A stretch of DNA of 52,148 nucleotides from NCBI GenBank assembly GCA_903858475.1, contig CAIOIZ010000067.1, positions 1 to 52,148 on the forward strand. Reading direction: 5' to 3'. Numbering within the stretch: the first letter of the stretch is position 1; every line of letters starts with the position of its first letter. The stretch comes from an uncultured Bacteroidota bacterium. Lineage in GTDB: Bacteria > Bacteroidota > Bacteroidia > Chitinophagales > Chitinophagaceae. A program made the position numbers and the translations under genes. Below are positions 29,932 through 38,409 of this stretch, one piece after another. The notes under the pieces were generated by a model that ran no database searches, was not told where the DNA came from, and saw only the letters and a list, made by a program, of their open reading frames with translations.

Positions 29932-32916
29932 ATGAAACTCAGGCCACCACTAGATAAAGTCCTGATAGGGGGTATTATTTTAATAATAATGTCCATTGCT
30001 GTCAGTGTAATTTTAGCTCGTTCCATATTTAATAGCTACAAGGAAAATACCCAACTGGTTAACCAATCAAAAGAGGTATTTCTGCTTTCTGAAAAACTAT
30101 TATTTAATGCTGAACTTACATTTTCCACTTTAAAAAATTACGCCAATTCCGATAGTATAGCAGATTATTCCCAGATAATAAAAACAGATTCAATTACCCG
30201 GAAGGATTTAATTGCATTTAAAAAAATAGTTGGTCAAAATGAAGAACAAAAGCAACAGATTGATACGCTAGGAAAAACGATTGATCAATACATACTCTTT
30301 TCAAGTACATTATTGAATGATATCATTGCAGGAAAAAAAGTTAAAGTGTTAACCTCCTTGAATAATGAGGATACAAAAAGTAAATTACATACCATTGAAA
30401 AATTGGCGTTTCAATTACAAAAAACAGATGCGGCATTGTTGGCGAGTCATCGATTAGTACATGATGAAAATGCTACCAAAAATAGAATTGTTGTATTTGT
30501 TCTTGTACTCCTAATAATATTTCTACTGGTGATGATTTCCCTCCGGTTTAGGCATAATTACAAATCCTTCAGTCAAAAAGAATTAATAGAGTCTGAAAAT
30601 AAATATCGCCTTTTGGTTGAAAGTGCACCGGATGCTATGGTAATCTATCAAAATGGAAAAATTGCATATGTCAATAGTCGGACAGTACAAATGATGAAAG
30701 CTAATAGCAAAGATGACCTAATTGGCAAGTCGGTTTTAGAATTCATATATCCAGATCAACGAGATTTTGTTCTTAGCCGTATGCAACAGATAGTGTCTAC
30801 AAGAGTACCCTTGCCAATTGCAGAGGAGAAGTTTATTTGTTTTGATGGTTCTCTTATTGAGGTAGAAGTGAAGTCAATTCCAATAAAATTTAATGGTGAA
30901 ATTGCAGCACAAGCAATTATAAGAGATATATCAGAAAGGAAAAAGGCGGAAAACTTATTAAGGGCCAGTGAAGAAAGATATCGGTCTATTATTACTGCTT
31001 CACCGGATGGAGTTGTCATCACTGACTTACAAGGGAAATGTTTAATAGCCTCTCCTGTAGCCCAAAAAATATATGGGGTGAACGAGGAGGATATCATTGG
31101 TTCTTTGATAACAGACTTCATTGTTGCAGCAGACAGAGAAAGGGCTCAGTCTAATTTAGCATTAATGTTCCAAGGAGTTATGACTGGGCCTGGTGAATAT
31201 CTTGGTATTCATCAATCTGGAAGCTTTTTTAATATGGAGGCCAATGCAGAATTTATTAAAGATGAGAAAGGCCATCCTCAACAAATTGTTTTTATAATAC
31301 GCGATATTACTAGAAGAAAAAAGGAAGCAGCTATAATTATCAAAAACGAAAAATCATTAAATGAAGCGCAACGTATCGGGAAAATTGGTAGTTGGGAATT
31401 TAATCATCAAACCGGCGAATTAATTTGGTCCGATCAGTTATTTGAAATTGTACAAAGAGATCCAAAAATATTTCAGCCCAGTTTTGAATATTTTTTTGAG
31501 ATGTTATTGCCAGAAGAAGCTGATATGGTAAAAGCTGCATTTGAAAACTCCATTAAAAATCATCACAAGTATGATAATGTGCATAAAGTTGTATTGCCAA
31601 ACAAGGGTATAAAATATTTACATCAGCAGGGTGAAACCATTTATGATGAAGCGGGTAATCCATTGGTTTCAATTGGAGCAACTCAAGATATTACTGATGT
31701 AAAGCGAGGAGAAGAAAAACTAGCGAAAACCAATCGGTTGTTTTTATTTATCAGTATGATTAATCAGATGATTGTTAGAACTACCAATGAATTGACGCTT
31801 TTTGAAGAAGTTTGTAAAATAGCTGTTACAGTGGGGCATTTTAAAATGGCTTGGGTTGGAAAAATAGACCAGGTTACTAGTTTAGTATGTCCAATAGTGC
31901 ATGCAGGAGATGAACGGGGCTATTTGGCTTTATTAAATAATATTTCATTGATTAAAGAAAAGCCAGAAAGTAAAGGGCCAACTGCTCGGTCTATTTTAGA
32001 GAGAAAGTATGTAGTTTGTAATGATATAGAAAATGACCCTGCTATGAAAATGTGGAAAGAAGCAGCCTTGGTACGTGGCTTTTATTCTTCTATTTCACTC
32101 CCTGTTTTAAAATTTGGAAATGCAATAGGCACCATTTCTATTTATGCAGGGGTAAAAGACTTTTTTGATGAGACTGAAATAGCCTTATTGGAAGAAGTGA
32201 CTAGTAATATTTCATTCGCATTAGAAATTTTTGAAAAAGAGGCGGAAAGGAAAATAGCCACAGATAAAATAAGGGCATTAACAGCTCATATATTAAATAT
32301 TAGGGAAGAAGAACGAAAAAGAATCGGAAGGGAAATTCACGATGATCTTGGACAACAACTCACTGCTATTAAAATGGATGTCGCCTGGTTGGGTAAAAAA
32401 ATACCTGCTGAGAGTGAATTGCTGCAAACCAAGATTAGTAATATTAATAACTTGTTAGATGCTAGTAATAAAGCCGTGAGAAGAATTTTAAATGAATTAA
32501 GGCCAGGTATTTTAGACGATTATGGATTATTGGGAGCCCTCGAAATGTTAAATACACAATTCGAAAAGAGTACAGGAATTATTGTTGATTTTGTTACCAA
32601 TGTTGCAGAACTTAAATTGCCTGTACCTGCTGCAATCTGCATTTTTAGGGTTTTTCAGGAAGCATTCACTAATATTACCAAATATGCGGAAGCCAACTCT
32701 GTAACTAGCTCGTTGACAGTTTTAGACGGGCACATTTTAATAAATATCGACGATGATGGAAAAGGGTTTGATCCAACCACCATAAAATCGAAAAAATCTT
32801 TTGGTTTGGTAGGTATGAAAGAAAGAGTTTTTTCCTTAGGTGGAAGTTTTGAAGTAAATTCATCCCCGGATAAAGGGACTAGGATAATAATTAGCTTACC
32901 ATTGGAACCCAGGTAA
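29932..32916 (+). CDS. Multi-PAS/GAF sensor histidine kinase (NarX/UhpB type)
   Basis: 994 aa. Two membrane helices (about 11-31 and 184-204) enclose an extracytoplasmic helical region. The cytoplasmic part has three PAS domains (about 219-340, 344-465, 476-597), each ending in the usual DISERKKAE/DITRRKKE/DITDVKRG coil, then a GAF domain (about 615-760). A HisKA_3 dimerisation domain has phospho-acceptor His803 in GREIHDDLGQQLTAIK, and the HATPase (about 895-992) carries NDDGKGFD-like IDDDGKGFD and FGLVGMKERV. The cognate regulator starts 19 bases downstream. The signal is unknown; the neighbouring N2O genes suggest electron-acceptor or redox sensing, but there is no direct sign. Confidence 0.93.
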   Translation: MKLRPPLDKVLIGGIILIIMSIAVSVILARSIFNSYKENTQLVNQSKEVFLLSEKLLFNAELTFSTLKNYANSDSIADYSQIIKTDSITRKDLIAFKKIVGQNEEQKQQIDTLGKTIDQYILFSSTLLNDIIAGKKVKVLTSLNNEDTKSKLHTIEKLAFQLQKTDAALLASHRLVHDENATKNRIVVFVLVLLIIFLLVMISLRFRHNYKSFSQKELIESENKYRLLVESAPDAMVIYQNGKIAYVNSRTVQMMKANSKDDLIGKSVLEFIYPDQRDFVLSRMQQIVSTRVPLPIAEEKFICFDGSLIEVEVKSIPIKFNGEIAAQAIIRDISERKKAENLLRASEERYRSIITASPDGVVITDLQGKCLIASPVAQKIYGVNEEDIIGSLITDFIVAADRERAQSNLALMFQGVMTGPGEYLGIHQSGSFFNMEANAEFIKDEKGHPQQIVFIIRDITRRKKEAAIIIKNEKSLNEAQRIGKIGSWEFNHQTGELIWSDQLFEIVQRDPKIFQPSFEYFFEMLLPEEADMVKAAFENSIKNHHKYDNVHKVVLPNKGIKYLHQQGETIYDEAGNPLVSIGATQDITDVKRGEEKLAKTNRLFLFISMINQMIVRTTNELTLFEEVCKIAVTVGHFKMAWVGKIDQVTSLVCPIVHAGDERGYLALLNNISLIKEKPESKGPTARSILERKYVVCNDIENDPAMKMWKEAALVRGFYSSISLPVLKFGNAIGTISIYAGVKDFFDETEIALLEEVTSNISFALEIFEKEAERKIATDKIRALTAHILNIREEERKRIGREIHDDLGQQLTAIKMDVAWLGKKIPAESELLQTKISNINNLLDASNKAVRRILNELRPGILDDYGLLGALEMLNTQFEKSTGIIVDFVTNVAELKLPVPAAICIFRVFQEAFTNITKYAEANSVTSSLTVLDGHILINIDDDGKGFDPTTIKSKKSFGLVGMKERVFSLGGSFEVNSSPDKGTRIIISLPLEPR

Positions 32917-32935
32917 GCCATAAACCAATAAAAAA

Positions 32936-33574
32936 ATGATAAATAGAATAATTCTGGCAGATGATCATAGCTTTATTCGCTTAGGCCTTATTCAAATATT
33001 ACGCGACGAATATCCTTCTGCAATAATTAAAGAAGTGGCAGATGGGGAAGCCCTTGTAAAAGAAGTAACCTTGCATGATTGGGATTTGGTGATTTCAGAT
33101 TTGGATATGCCTGGCAGAAGCGGATTAGAAGCATTAGAGCAAATCAAATTAATTAAACCCAATTTGCCTGTACTTATTTTGAGCATTTATCCTGAAGACC
33201 TATATGCAGTTAGAGTATTAAAAGCAGGTGCAGCTGGGTATTTAAATAAAAATTCTGCTCCCGATGAACTAATCATCGCCATTCAACGAATTTCTCTCGG
33301 AAAGAAATACATCACTGCTGAAATAGCCGAAAAATTATTATCCAATCCCGGAGATTCTAAAAAGCCTCATGAATCGTTGACCAATCGGGAATTTGAAATT
33401 TTTAAATTATTGGCTTCTGGTAAAACGGTTTCGCATATTGCTGATTCACTTTCTTTGGCATTAACTACGGTAAGTACATACCGTGGCAGAATCATGGAAA
33501 AACTTGATTTAAGTACCAATTCTGACCTTACCCGCTATGCCATCAATAATCATATTATTTCCGATATTGATTAG
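32936..33574 (+). CDS. NarL/LuxR-type response regulator 1
   Basis: 212 aa. Receiver domain with the acidic pair DD (9-10), phospho-acceptor Asp55 in VISDLDMPGRSG, and the signalling residues in LILS and YLNKNS. A LuxR-type HTH follows (about 145-205, LTNREFEIFKLLASGKTVSHIADSL, then TTVSTYRGRIMEKL). It lies 19 bases behind the kinase and is clearly its partner. It is a close paralogue of the regulator at 34417, sharing long blocks such as MPGRSGL and RVLKAGA. Confidence 0.93.
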   Translation: MINRIILADDHSFIRLGLIQILRDEYPSAIIKEVADGEALVKEVTLHDWDLVISDLDMPGRSGLEALEQIKLIKPNLPVLILSIYPEDLYAVRVLKAGAAGYLNKNSAPDELIIAIQRISLGKKYITAEIAEKLLSNPGDSKKPHESLTNREFEIFKLLASGKTVSHIADSLSLALTTVSTYRGRIMEKLDLSTNSDLTRYAINNHIISDID

Positions 33575-33644
33575 TACCATTTATTACACCATATGTAGTC
33601 GAAATACTACTTGTGGTATTGTATAGGTACTACTAAAATTAGGG

Positions 33645-33710
33645 ATGTGTAACTATCTGATTTCAATAGTATTTGTGTTTACTTTGGTAAGCAAATTTGT
33701 ACAGATATGA
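33645..33710 (+). CDS. Possible 21-residue hydrophobic peptide coupled to the receiver gene
   Basis: ATG 33645, preceded by AGGG, reads MCNYLISIVFVFTLVSKFVQI and stops in an ATGA overlap with the next gene. This is the pattern of translational coupling, but such short frames arise by chance in AT-rich DNA. Confidence 0.25.
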   Translation: MCNYLISIVFVFTLVSKFVQI

Positions 33711-34135
33711 GAGGATTGATAGTGGAAAGTTCGGCACATATTAGAAGTAGAATACTACATATTTTAGAGCAGTTAGATTCTGTACATTCCATTTATCATA
33801 CCGACTCCCATTCCAATGCAGATAGTTTGTTTGACATGGTATTACCTGATTTTGTGTTGTTGGACGTTGATTTTCAACAAAATGCGGCAATTGAACTTGT
33901 GAAAATGATCAAGCAAAAATCAGCTGGATGCGTTGTCATTGCAATGGTTAATTCTGAAGAGGAACGTGAATTAAATGTATTCAAGTTACATGGCGTAGAT
34001 TTTATCTTGGATAAATATCATGCGTTTGAGAAAATACCTAAAACAATTGCAATGGCAGATAAACTGCACAAATGCAAAAACTTATATACAAAACACCCGT
34101 TCCTTGCTACCCACGAATTAGCGTATGCGATATGA
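33707..34135 (+). CDS. Receiver-only protein with degenerate acidic pocket
   Basis: 142 aa, a single CheY-like fold and no output domain. The phospho-acceptor Asp53 is kept in FVLLDVDF and the late Lys in FILDKYH, but the metal-binding Asp pair is replaced by Glu-Ser (GLIVESSAH, residues 7-8). It lies between two paralogous NarL-type regulators of a kinase cluster, so it could act as a phosphate sink or connector, or be an unphosphorylated regulator. Transcription with its neighbours is likely but not certain because gaps of 132 and 281 bases surround it. Confidence 0.75.
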   Translation: MRGLIVESSAHIRSRILHILEQLDSVHSIYHTDSHSNADSLFDMVLPDFVLLDVDFQQNAAIELVKMIKQKSAGCVVIAMVNSEEERELNVFKLHGVDFILDKYHAFEKIPKTIAMADKLHKCKNLYTKHPFLATHELAYAI

Positions 34136-34232
34136 TAAATGGGAAGTAAAAAATTAATACCCTAGGCCTATGTTTAAACTAAAGAATTACGCCATTTATT
34201 TTGATCAGTAATAATTTTTATACAACGGCGCA

Positions 34233-34257
34233 CTAATTTTTATAATACAAAAATTAG
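34233..34257. repeat. Hairpin in the gap before response regulator 2
   Basis: CTAATTTTT (34233-34241) and AAAAATTAG (34249-34257) pair over 9 bases around a 7-base loop. No T-run follows. The rest of the 281-base gap (34136-34416) shows nothing I can name; it probably holds the promoter of the next gene. Confidence 0.4.
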
Positions 34258-34416
34258 CGTTGCAAAGGGAATAATATCCATTGACTGGGTGCTACCTAGT
34301 TAACTGTGTGAAAATAAGAATGCTACAAAATCATGTTGCAGGATGCTGATAGTAAAATGGCCATCAATGTTTTTGTTGAAAGATTGTAACCTATTGAAAC
34401 CCAAATAATATAACCT

Positions 34417-35046
34417 ATGTTACGCATTTTAATTGCCGATGATCACGCCGTGGTCAGAAAAGGACTAAAACAAATTTTAGTCGACGAATTCAAAGAGATT
34501 CAAGTTGAAGAAGTTACAGATGCAGAGCAAATGATTAATGCTGTAATGGATTCAAAATGGGATATGGTTATCAGTGATATCCATATGCCAGGAAGAAGTG
34601 GACTGGATGCACTGAAACAGATTCGTCACGTGTATCCCAATTTACCCATTCTTATTTTGAGTTTGCATTCAGAAGATCACTATGCTATCCGTGTATTGAA
34701 AGCAGGAGCTTCTGGTTATCTTTCCAAAGACTCTGCTGCCGATGATTTGGTGACAGCAGTTCAACGGATTCTTTCTGGTAAAAAATATTTTTCTTCCGAT
34801 GTGGTAGAAAAATTAATTAAAACCATGGGAGCCGATGAATCAAAACTTGCCTATGAGTATTTAAGTAATCGAGAGTTTGATGTGATGGGACATCTCGCTT
34901 CGGGTAAGTCTGTTTCGGAAATCGCCGAAATGCTATCCCTTAGTGTAGCTACTATCAGTACTTATCGCTCTAGGATTCTTGCAAAAACTGGACTCAAATC
35001 GAATTCAGATTTAACTCGCTATGCAATGGAGAACCATTTGATTTAA
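34417..35046 (+). CDS. NarL/LuxR-type response regulator 2
   Basis: 209 aa, paralogue of the regulator at 32936. Receiver with DD at 8-9, Asp54 in VISDIHMPGRSG and Lys in GYLSKDSAADDL; LuxR HTH at about 142-200 (YLSNREFDVMGHLASGKSVSEIAEMLSLSVATISTYRSRIL, position about 143-183). The recognition helix SVATISTYRSRILAK differs moderately from LTTVSTYRGRIMEK in the first copy, so the two may read related but not identical sites. No second kinase is adjacent, so I infer that both answer to the same kinase. Confidence 0.92.
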   Translation: MLRILIADDHAVVRKGLKQILVDEFKEIQVEEVTDAEQMINAVMDSKWDMVISDIHMPGRSGLDALKQIRHVYPNLPILILSLHSEDHYAIRVLKAGASGYLSKDSAADDLVTAVQRILSGKKYFSSDVVEKLIKTMGADESKLAYEYLSNREFDVMGHLASGKSVSEIAEMLSLSVATISTYRSRILAKTGLKSNSDLTRYAMENHLI

Positions 35047-35100
35047 TTGAATGGTTTCCATACTGTAGTTTTGGATAGTCTGTATTGATAAGAAAATAGC

Positions 35101-35125
35101 AGCGCTTGAATTAGTTCATAGCGCT
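35101..35125. terminator. Weak hairpin between convergent genes
   Basis: AGCGCTTGAA pairs with TTCATAGCGCT (one bulged T) around TTAG, between response regulator 2 and the convergent acyl-CoA ligase. No clear T-run; possible bidirectional terminator. Confidence 0.4.
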
Positions 35126-36921
35126 TAATTGCTATAAATTCTTTCAATAGCAGACTTGTATTTTTCCATGATTACCTTTCTTTTCAATTTCAACGTAGGA
35201 GTTAATTCCCCGCTGTCAATGGTCCACTCATGGGGTAAAAGTTCAAATTTTTTCACTTGCTCAACATGATTGAAGAACTGATTGAAAGATTCAATTAATT
35301 CTTTGTACAAATCCAACACTTTTGGATGATGAACCGCATCTTCAATAGTAGTAAATTTTATCCCTTTATGTTGCATCCACTCTTTTAGATTCGTAATCGA
35401 AGGCACAATTAATGCACCAACAAATTTTTGTTCGGCACCTACTACCATCATTTGCTCTACAAAAGGACTTTCCTTCATTCGATTTTCTATCGGCTGCGGC
35501 GCCACATATTTTCCTCCACTTGTTTTGAATAATTCTTTCTTTCGATCTGTTATTTTTAGGTATTTGCCATCTTCAAAAACGCCAATATCACCCGTATGTA
35601 ACCATCCATCTATAATGGTTTCAGCAGTAAGATCTGGTCGTTTATAATATCCCATCATTACACTGGGCCCTTTAACGCAAATTTCTCCATCTGCTTCTAA
35701 TTTTACTTCCTGACCCTCAATGACCAATCCAACGGTGCCGTACTTAGTGCCTCCTTTTTTCCGACAGTTGACACTAATAACTGGACTATTTTCTGTAGGC
35801 CCATATCCTTCATAAATAGGAATCTGTGCCGCATTAAAAATTCTAAGTAGTCTTACTTGGCAAGCAGCCCCGCCAGTAATGATTAATTCTACATTATTGC
35901 CCAGTGCAGCTCTCCATTTATTGAAAATGATTTTATTAGCAATCGCTAATTGAAGGCGATACCAAATCCCCCTGCTTTTTAAATTGTCATATTCATTGCC
36001 TAATCCAATTGCCCAATCAAATAATTTCCTCTTAACACCCCTTAGTTCACTGCCTTTGTCCATTATTTTTTCATACACTTTTTCCAGTAATCGTGGCACG
36101 GTAGAAAATAAATTCGGTTTTACTTCTCTTATATTTTCACCTACGGTATCTAAACTTTCTGCGTAATAAATCGAATTGCCACTGGTAATATAGATATAGG
36201 TTACCAACCGCTCAAAAATATGATTCAGGGGCAGAAAACTTAATGCTTTTCTACTGGGGTTGTCATCAAAAGGAAAGCTATTTCTAGCATTGATAACATT
36301 GGTAACGATATTGCGATGACTTAACATCACTCCCTTGGGAGTGCCGGTTGTACCTGATGTGTAGATAATTGTAGCACAGTGCTCTGGGAGTATTTGTTTT
36401 CTTATTTCAACTAGTTGTTCCAGGTTGGAAGCTTGCACTGGTTGAATAATTTTTTTCCAGTAATCAACTCCTTCTAAAGCATCAAATGAATAGATATTTA
36501 ATAAACTGGGGATTTTATTTCGAATGATGTTTACTTTATCCAGGATATCCTGTCCACTAATGAATACATATTTTATGGAAGCATCATTGAAAATAAATTC
36601 CAATTCGTTGACATTAGTAGTTGGGTAAATAGGACAAAGACAAGCACCTATTTGTTGACAGGCTAAGTCAAGCATAACCCACTCAGGACGATTTCGACTG
36701 ATAATGGCAATCTTATCCTGATTTTCAACCGTCATGTCATTCCCGCTGACTCCCAGTTTTAATAAGCCCGCACTGAGCAAGTCGATCGTCTTTTTGACTT
36801 CCGCATTGCTAAGGGGTTCCCAAACGCCATTTACTTTGCTCGCCAGCATATCAGACTTAGGAAATTTCGACAATTGGTAGTCCAGAAAATCAAAAATCCT
36901 CATTTCAGCATTCATAAGCAA
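35125..36921 (-). CDS. Long-chain acyl-CoA synthetase (AMP-forming)
   Basis: 598 aa, the length of FadD15-type enzymes. The P-loop-like AMP signature is IIYTSGTTGTPKGVMLSH (about 186-203), followed by LNHIFERLVTY, the adenine motif YGPTENSPV, and the hinge region GWLHTGDIGVFEDGKYLKITDRKKELFKTSGGKY (about 444-477), which includes the Asp and Arg that bind ATP. It activates free fatty acids to acyl-CoA through acyl-AMP at the membrane, for beta-oxidation or phospholipid synthesis. It stands alone in this window. Confidence 0.95.
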   Translation of the reverse strand: MLMNAEMRIFDFLDYQLSKFPKSDMLASKVNGVWEPLSNAEVKKTIDLLSAGLLKLGVSGNDMTVENQDKIAIISRNRPEWVMLDLACQQIGACLCPIYPTTNVNELEFIFNDASIKYVFISGQDILDKVNIIRNKIPSLLNIYSFDALEGVDYWKKIIQPVQASNLEQLVEIRKQILPEHCATIIYTSGTTGTPKGVMLSHRNIVTNVINARNSFPFDDNPSRKALSFLPLNHIFERLVTYIYITSGNSIYYAESLDTVGENIREVKPNLFSTVPRLLEKVYEKIMDKGSELRGVKRKLFDWAIGLGNEYDNLKSRGIWYRLQLAIANKIIFNKWRAALGNNVELIITGGAACQVRLLRIFNAAQIPIYEGYGPTENSPVISVNCRKKGGTKYGTVGLVIEGQEVKLEADGEICVKGPSVMMGYYKRPDLTAETIIDGWLHTGDIGVFEDGKYLKITDRKKELFKTSGGKYVAPQPIENRMKESPFVEQMMVVGAEQKFVGALIVPSITNLKEWMQHKGIKFTTIEDAVHHPKVLDLYKELIESFNQFFNHVEQVKKFELLPHEWTIDSGELTPTLKLKRKVIMEKYKSAIERIYSN

Positions 36922-37036
36922 TCGTTTCTTAAGTATAAATAGGGTGTTCTGAAGGCGGAATCAAAAACTTGGCAACAGATTTATATTGCCGGCCAAGGCT
37001 TTTTCCTTATTTCAGTTTTCCCAACTAAGATAAATA

Positions 37037-37069
37037 AAAAAAGCCATCCTGCATGGCAGAATGGCTTTT
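37037..37069 (-). terminator. Terminator hairpin
   Basis: AAAAGCCAT-C-CTGC-ATG-GCAG-A-ATGGCTTTT: 13 pairs with one C-A mismatch, flanked by A-rich DNA on the left (a T-run on the minus strand). It is placed to end a transcript of the lipoprotein remnant or of the genes from 40772 down to 37376. Confidence 0.75.
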
Positions 37070-37081
37070 CTTGATTTTTTA

Positions 37082-37283
37082 TCAACTTATTTTTTTGCAG
37101 TTATAGCGAATTTCAAATTTAGTAGTTGGGTATTTAGCTACATCAAAGAAATCAGTACTATAGCTAGTGCCATCTGCTGCAGTAACTGCTTGTTTGTTGG
37201 TGGTAGTTGCATTGTCTGAGGCTGCTGCATCCGAACAAGAAAGGGCTAAACAAAGTAGCCAATAGAAAGAAAAATCGCTTAAT
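37082..37283 (-). pseudogene. Remnant of a small lipoprotein gene
   Basis: The 454-base space 36922-37375 contains a frame that ends at 37082 and reads LCLALSCSDAAASDN, a classical lipobox, then a Thr/Ala-rich linker and a short tail ending RYNCKKIS. No ATG, GTG or TTG in frame precedes the signal sequence. A sister frame offers IKRFFFLLATLF just upstream, as if one base were lost between the signal start and the lipobox. Either a frameshifted gene or a sequencing error; about 50 mature residues, no known function. The rest of the space holds the terminator at 37037. Confidence 0.4.
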
Positions 37284-37375
37284 AATGTATGTTTTTGGTA
37301 AAGCTATAAAACAATGTAAACAGTGAAATAAAATTTCAAAAATAAGTTTAATGCTTTTTTGCAGGGGGTAACTGA

Positions 37376-38386
37376 TTAATTAACAGAGTGGAAATATTGG
37401 CCCAGTGGAATTTTAAAGACACTGCCTTTTTGAAATTGATTCAATGCAGTGTATTCGGCAGAATGAATATTAATCCAGTTTTGGTAGGCGGCCAGATTTT
37501 GTGCAGCTCCAAAAATCCATTGATTATAGGCATCAAATAATCCTTCCTGCATTACTTGACGTTGGTATTCGAAAAGTCGGAAGGGGAATTGATTGTCGTA
37601 GTTGCCAAACCAATCTAAAATAAATCTGCTTCTAATCATGGTCAAAGACTCGGCTTGAAGTCCTTGTAGGGCAAGCGTGCTTTGCTTATTCATTGTTTTA
37701 ATAAAAGCAATGATGAATTCATTTTTTTCTTTGCTGTTTTTTTCTAAATCTGCTTCAGCAAATAATTTTTTATAGCCTTCTAATAGAATGATTTTTATCT
37801 CGGGGCTATTACTGCCCGCTGGCTCAATGTTGATAAAAATTTCGCCATAGAGGATACTCCATACTTTATCTGTAGTGAAATAATAGTATTTACAGGCATT
37901 GTAATAGTTTTTACTAAACCCGGGATCTAATTCAATGCCTTTTTCCCATTGTTTAATAGCATTAAAATCTTTTTGTGCCCAAAGTAATTCGCCATATTCG
38001 TTGTACAGTGCTCCACTGGCGGGAAATTTTTTCAACCCTTTTTTGTAAATTTTTTCTGCTTCTTTGGTATCATCTATCGCTAGGGAAATGTCTGCTGCAA
38101 TTTGAAAAGTTTGATCATCGGCAGCATCCTGTTCTAATAGGGGCTTGATTATATTCTGTGCTTTGTTGAAATCTTTTAAGAAATAATAATTGAGTGCAAG
38201 GTATTTGTTCACTTCCAGGTTATTGGGTTCTTTAGCAAGTGCCCTGTTTAATACCAATACCGCATTCGAAAAATCATTTTGCTGCATGAATTTGTTTGCA
38301 GTCTCCTGCAATTGAGCAATATCCTGTGACCACACAGCGGTACAACTGAAAATGTTGAAAACAATAATAGCCAGCCCTTTCTTCAT
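37376..38386 (-). CDS. TPR-repeat periplasmic protein
   Basis: 336 aa with a signal peptide (about 1-20, FSCTAVWSQ). At least three tetratricopeptide repeats run from about 25 to 170: AQLQETANKFMQQNDFSNAV, ALAKEPNNLEVNKYLALNYY, DFNKAQNIIKPLLEQDAADD, KKFPASGALYNEYGELLWAQ. The C-terminal half is helical without a recognised domain. TPRs bind proteins or peptides; the partner is unknown. It starts 23 bases after the DUF1015 stop and is probably in the serC-DUF1015 operon. Confidence 0.8.
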   Translation of the reverse strand: MKKGLAIIVFNIFSCTAVWSQDIAQLQETANKFMQQNDFSNAVLVLNRALAKEPNNLEVNKYLALNYYFLKDFNKAQNIIKPLLEQDAADDQTFQIAADISLAIDDTKEAEKIYKKGLKKFPASGALYNEYGELLWAQKDFNAIKQWEKGIELDPGFSKNYYNACKYYYFTTDKVWSILYGEIFINIEPAGSNSPEIKIILLEGYKKLFAEADLEKNSKEKNEFIIAFIKTMNKQSTLALQGLQAESLTMIRSRFILDWFGNYDNQFPFRLFEYQRQVMQEGLFDAYNQWIFGAAQNLAAYQNWINIHSAEYTALNQFQKGSVFKIPLGQYFHSVN

Positions 38387-38409
38387 GTCTTAAAGATAAA
38401 TGAATTGCT

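Noticed and set aside
30756..31121. 121-codon open frame antisense to the kinase
   Set aside because: Antisense shadow of PAS-domain coding; the product has no recognisable features.
33573..33631. AGTACC ... GGTACT inverted repeat with inner GTAGT/ACTAC after response regulator 1
   Set aside because: Short arms (6 bp) with a 47-base interior and no T-run; too weak to call a terminator or switch.
37073..37086. TTGAT-TTTTT-ATCAA near the lipoprotein remnant
   Set aside because: Spacer of five rather than four and position at the end of a gene remnant after a terminator; probably chance in AT-rich DNA.
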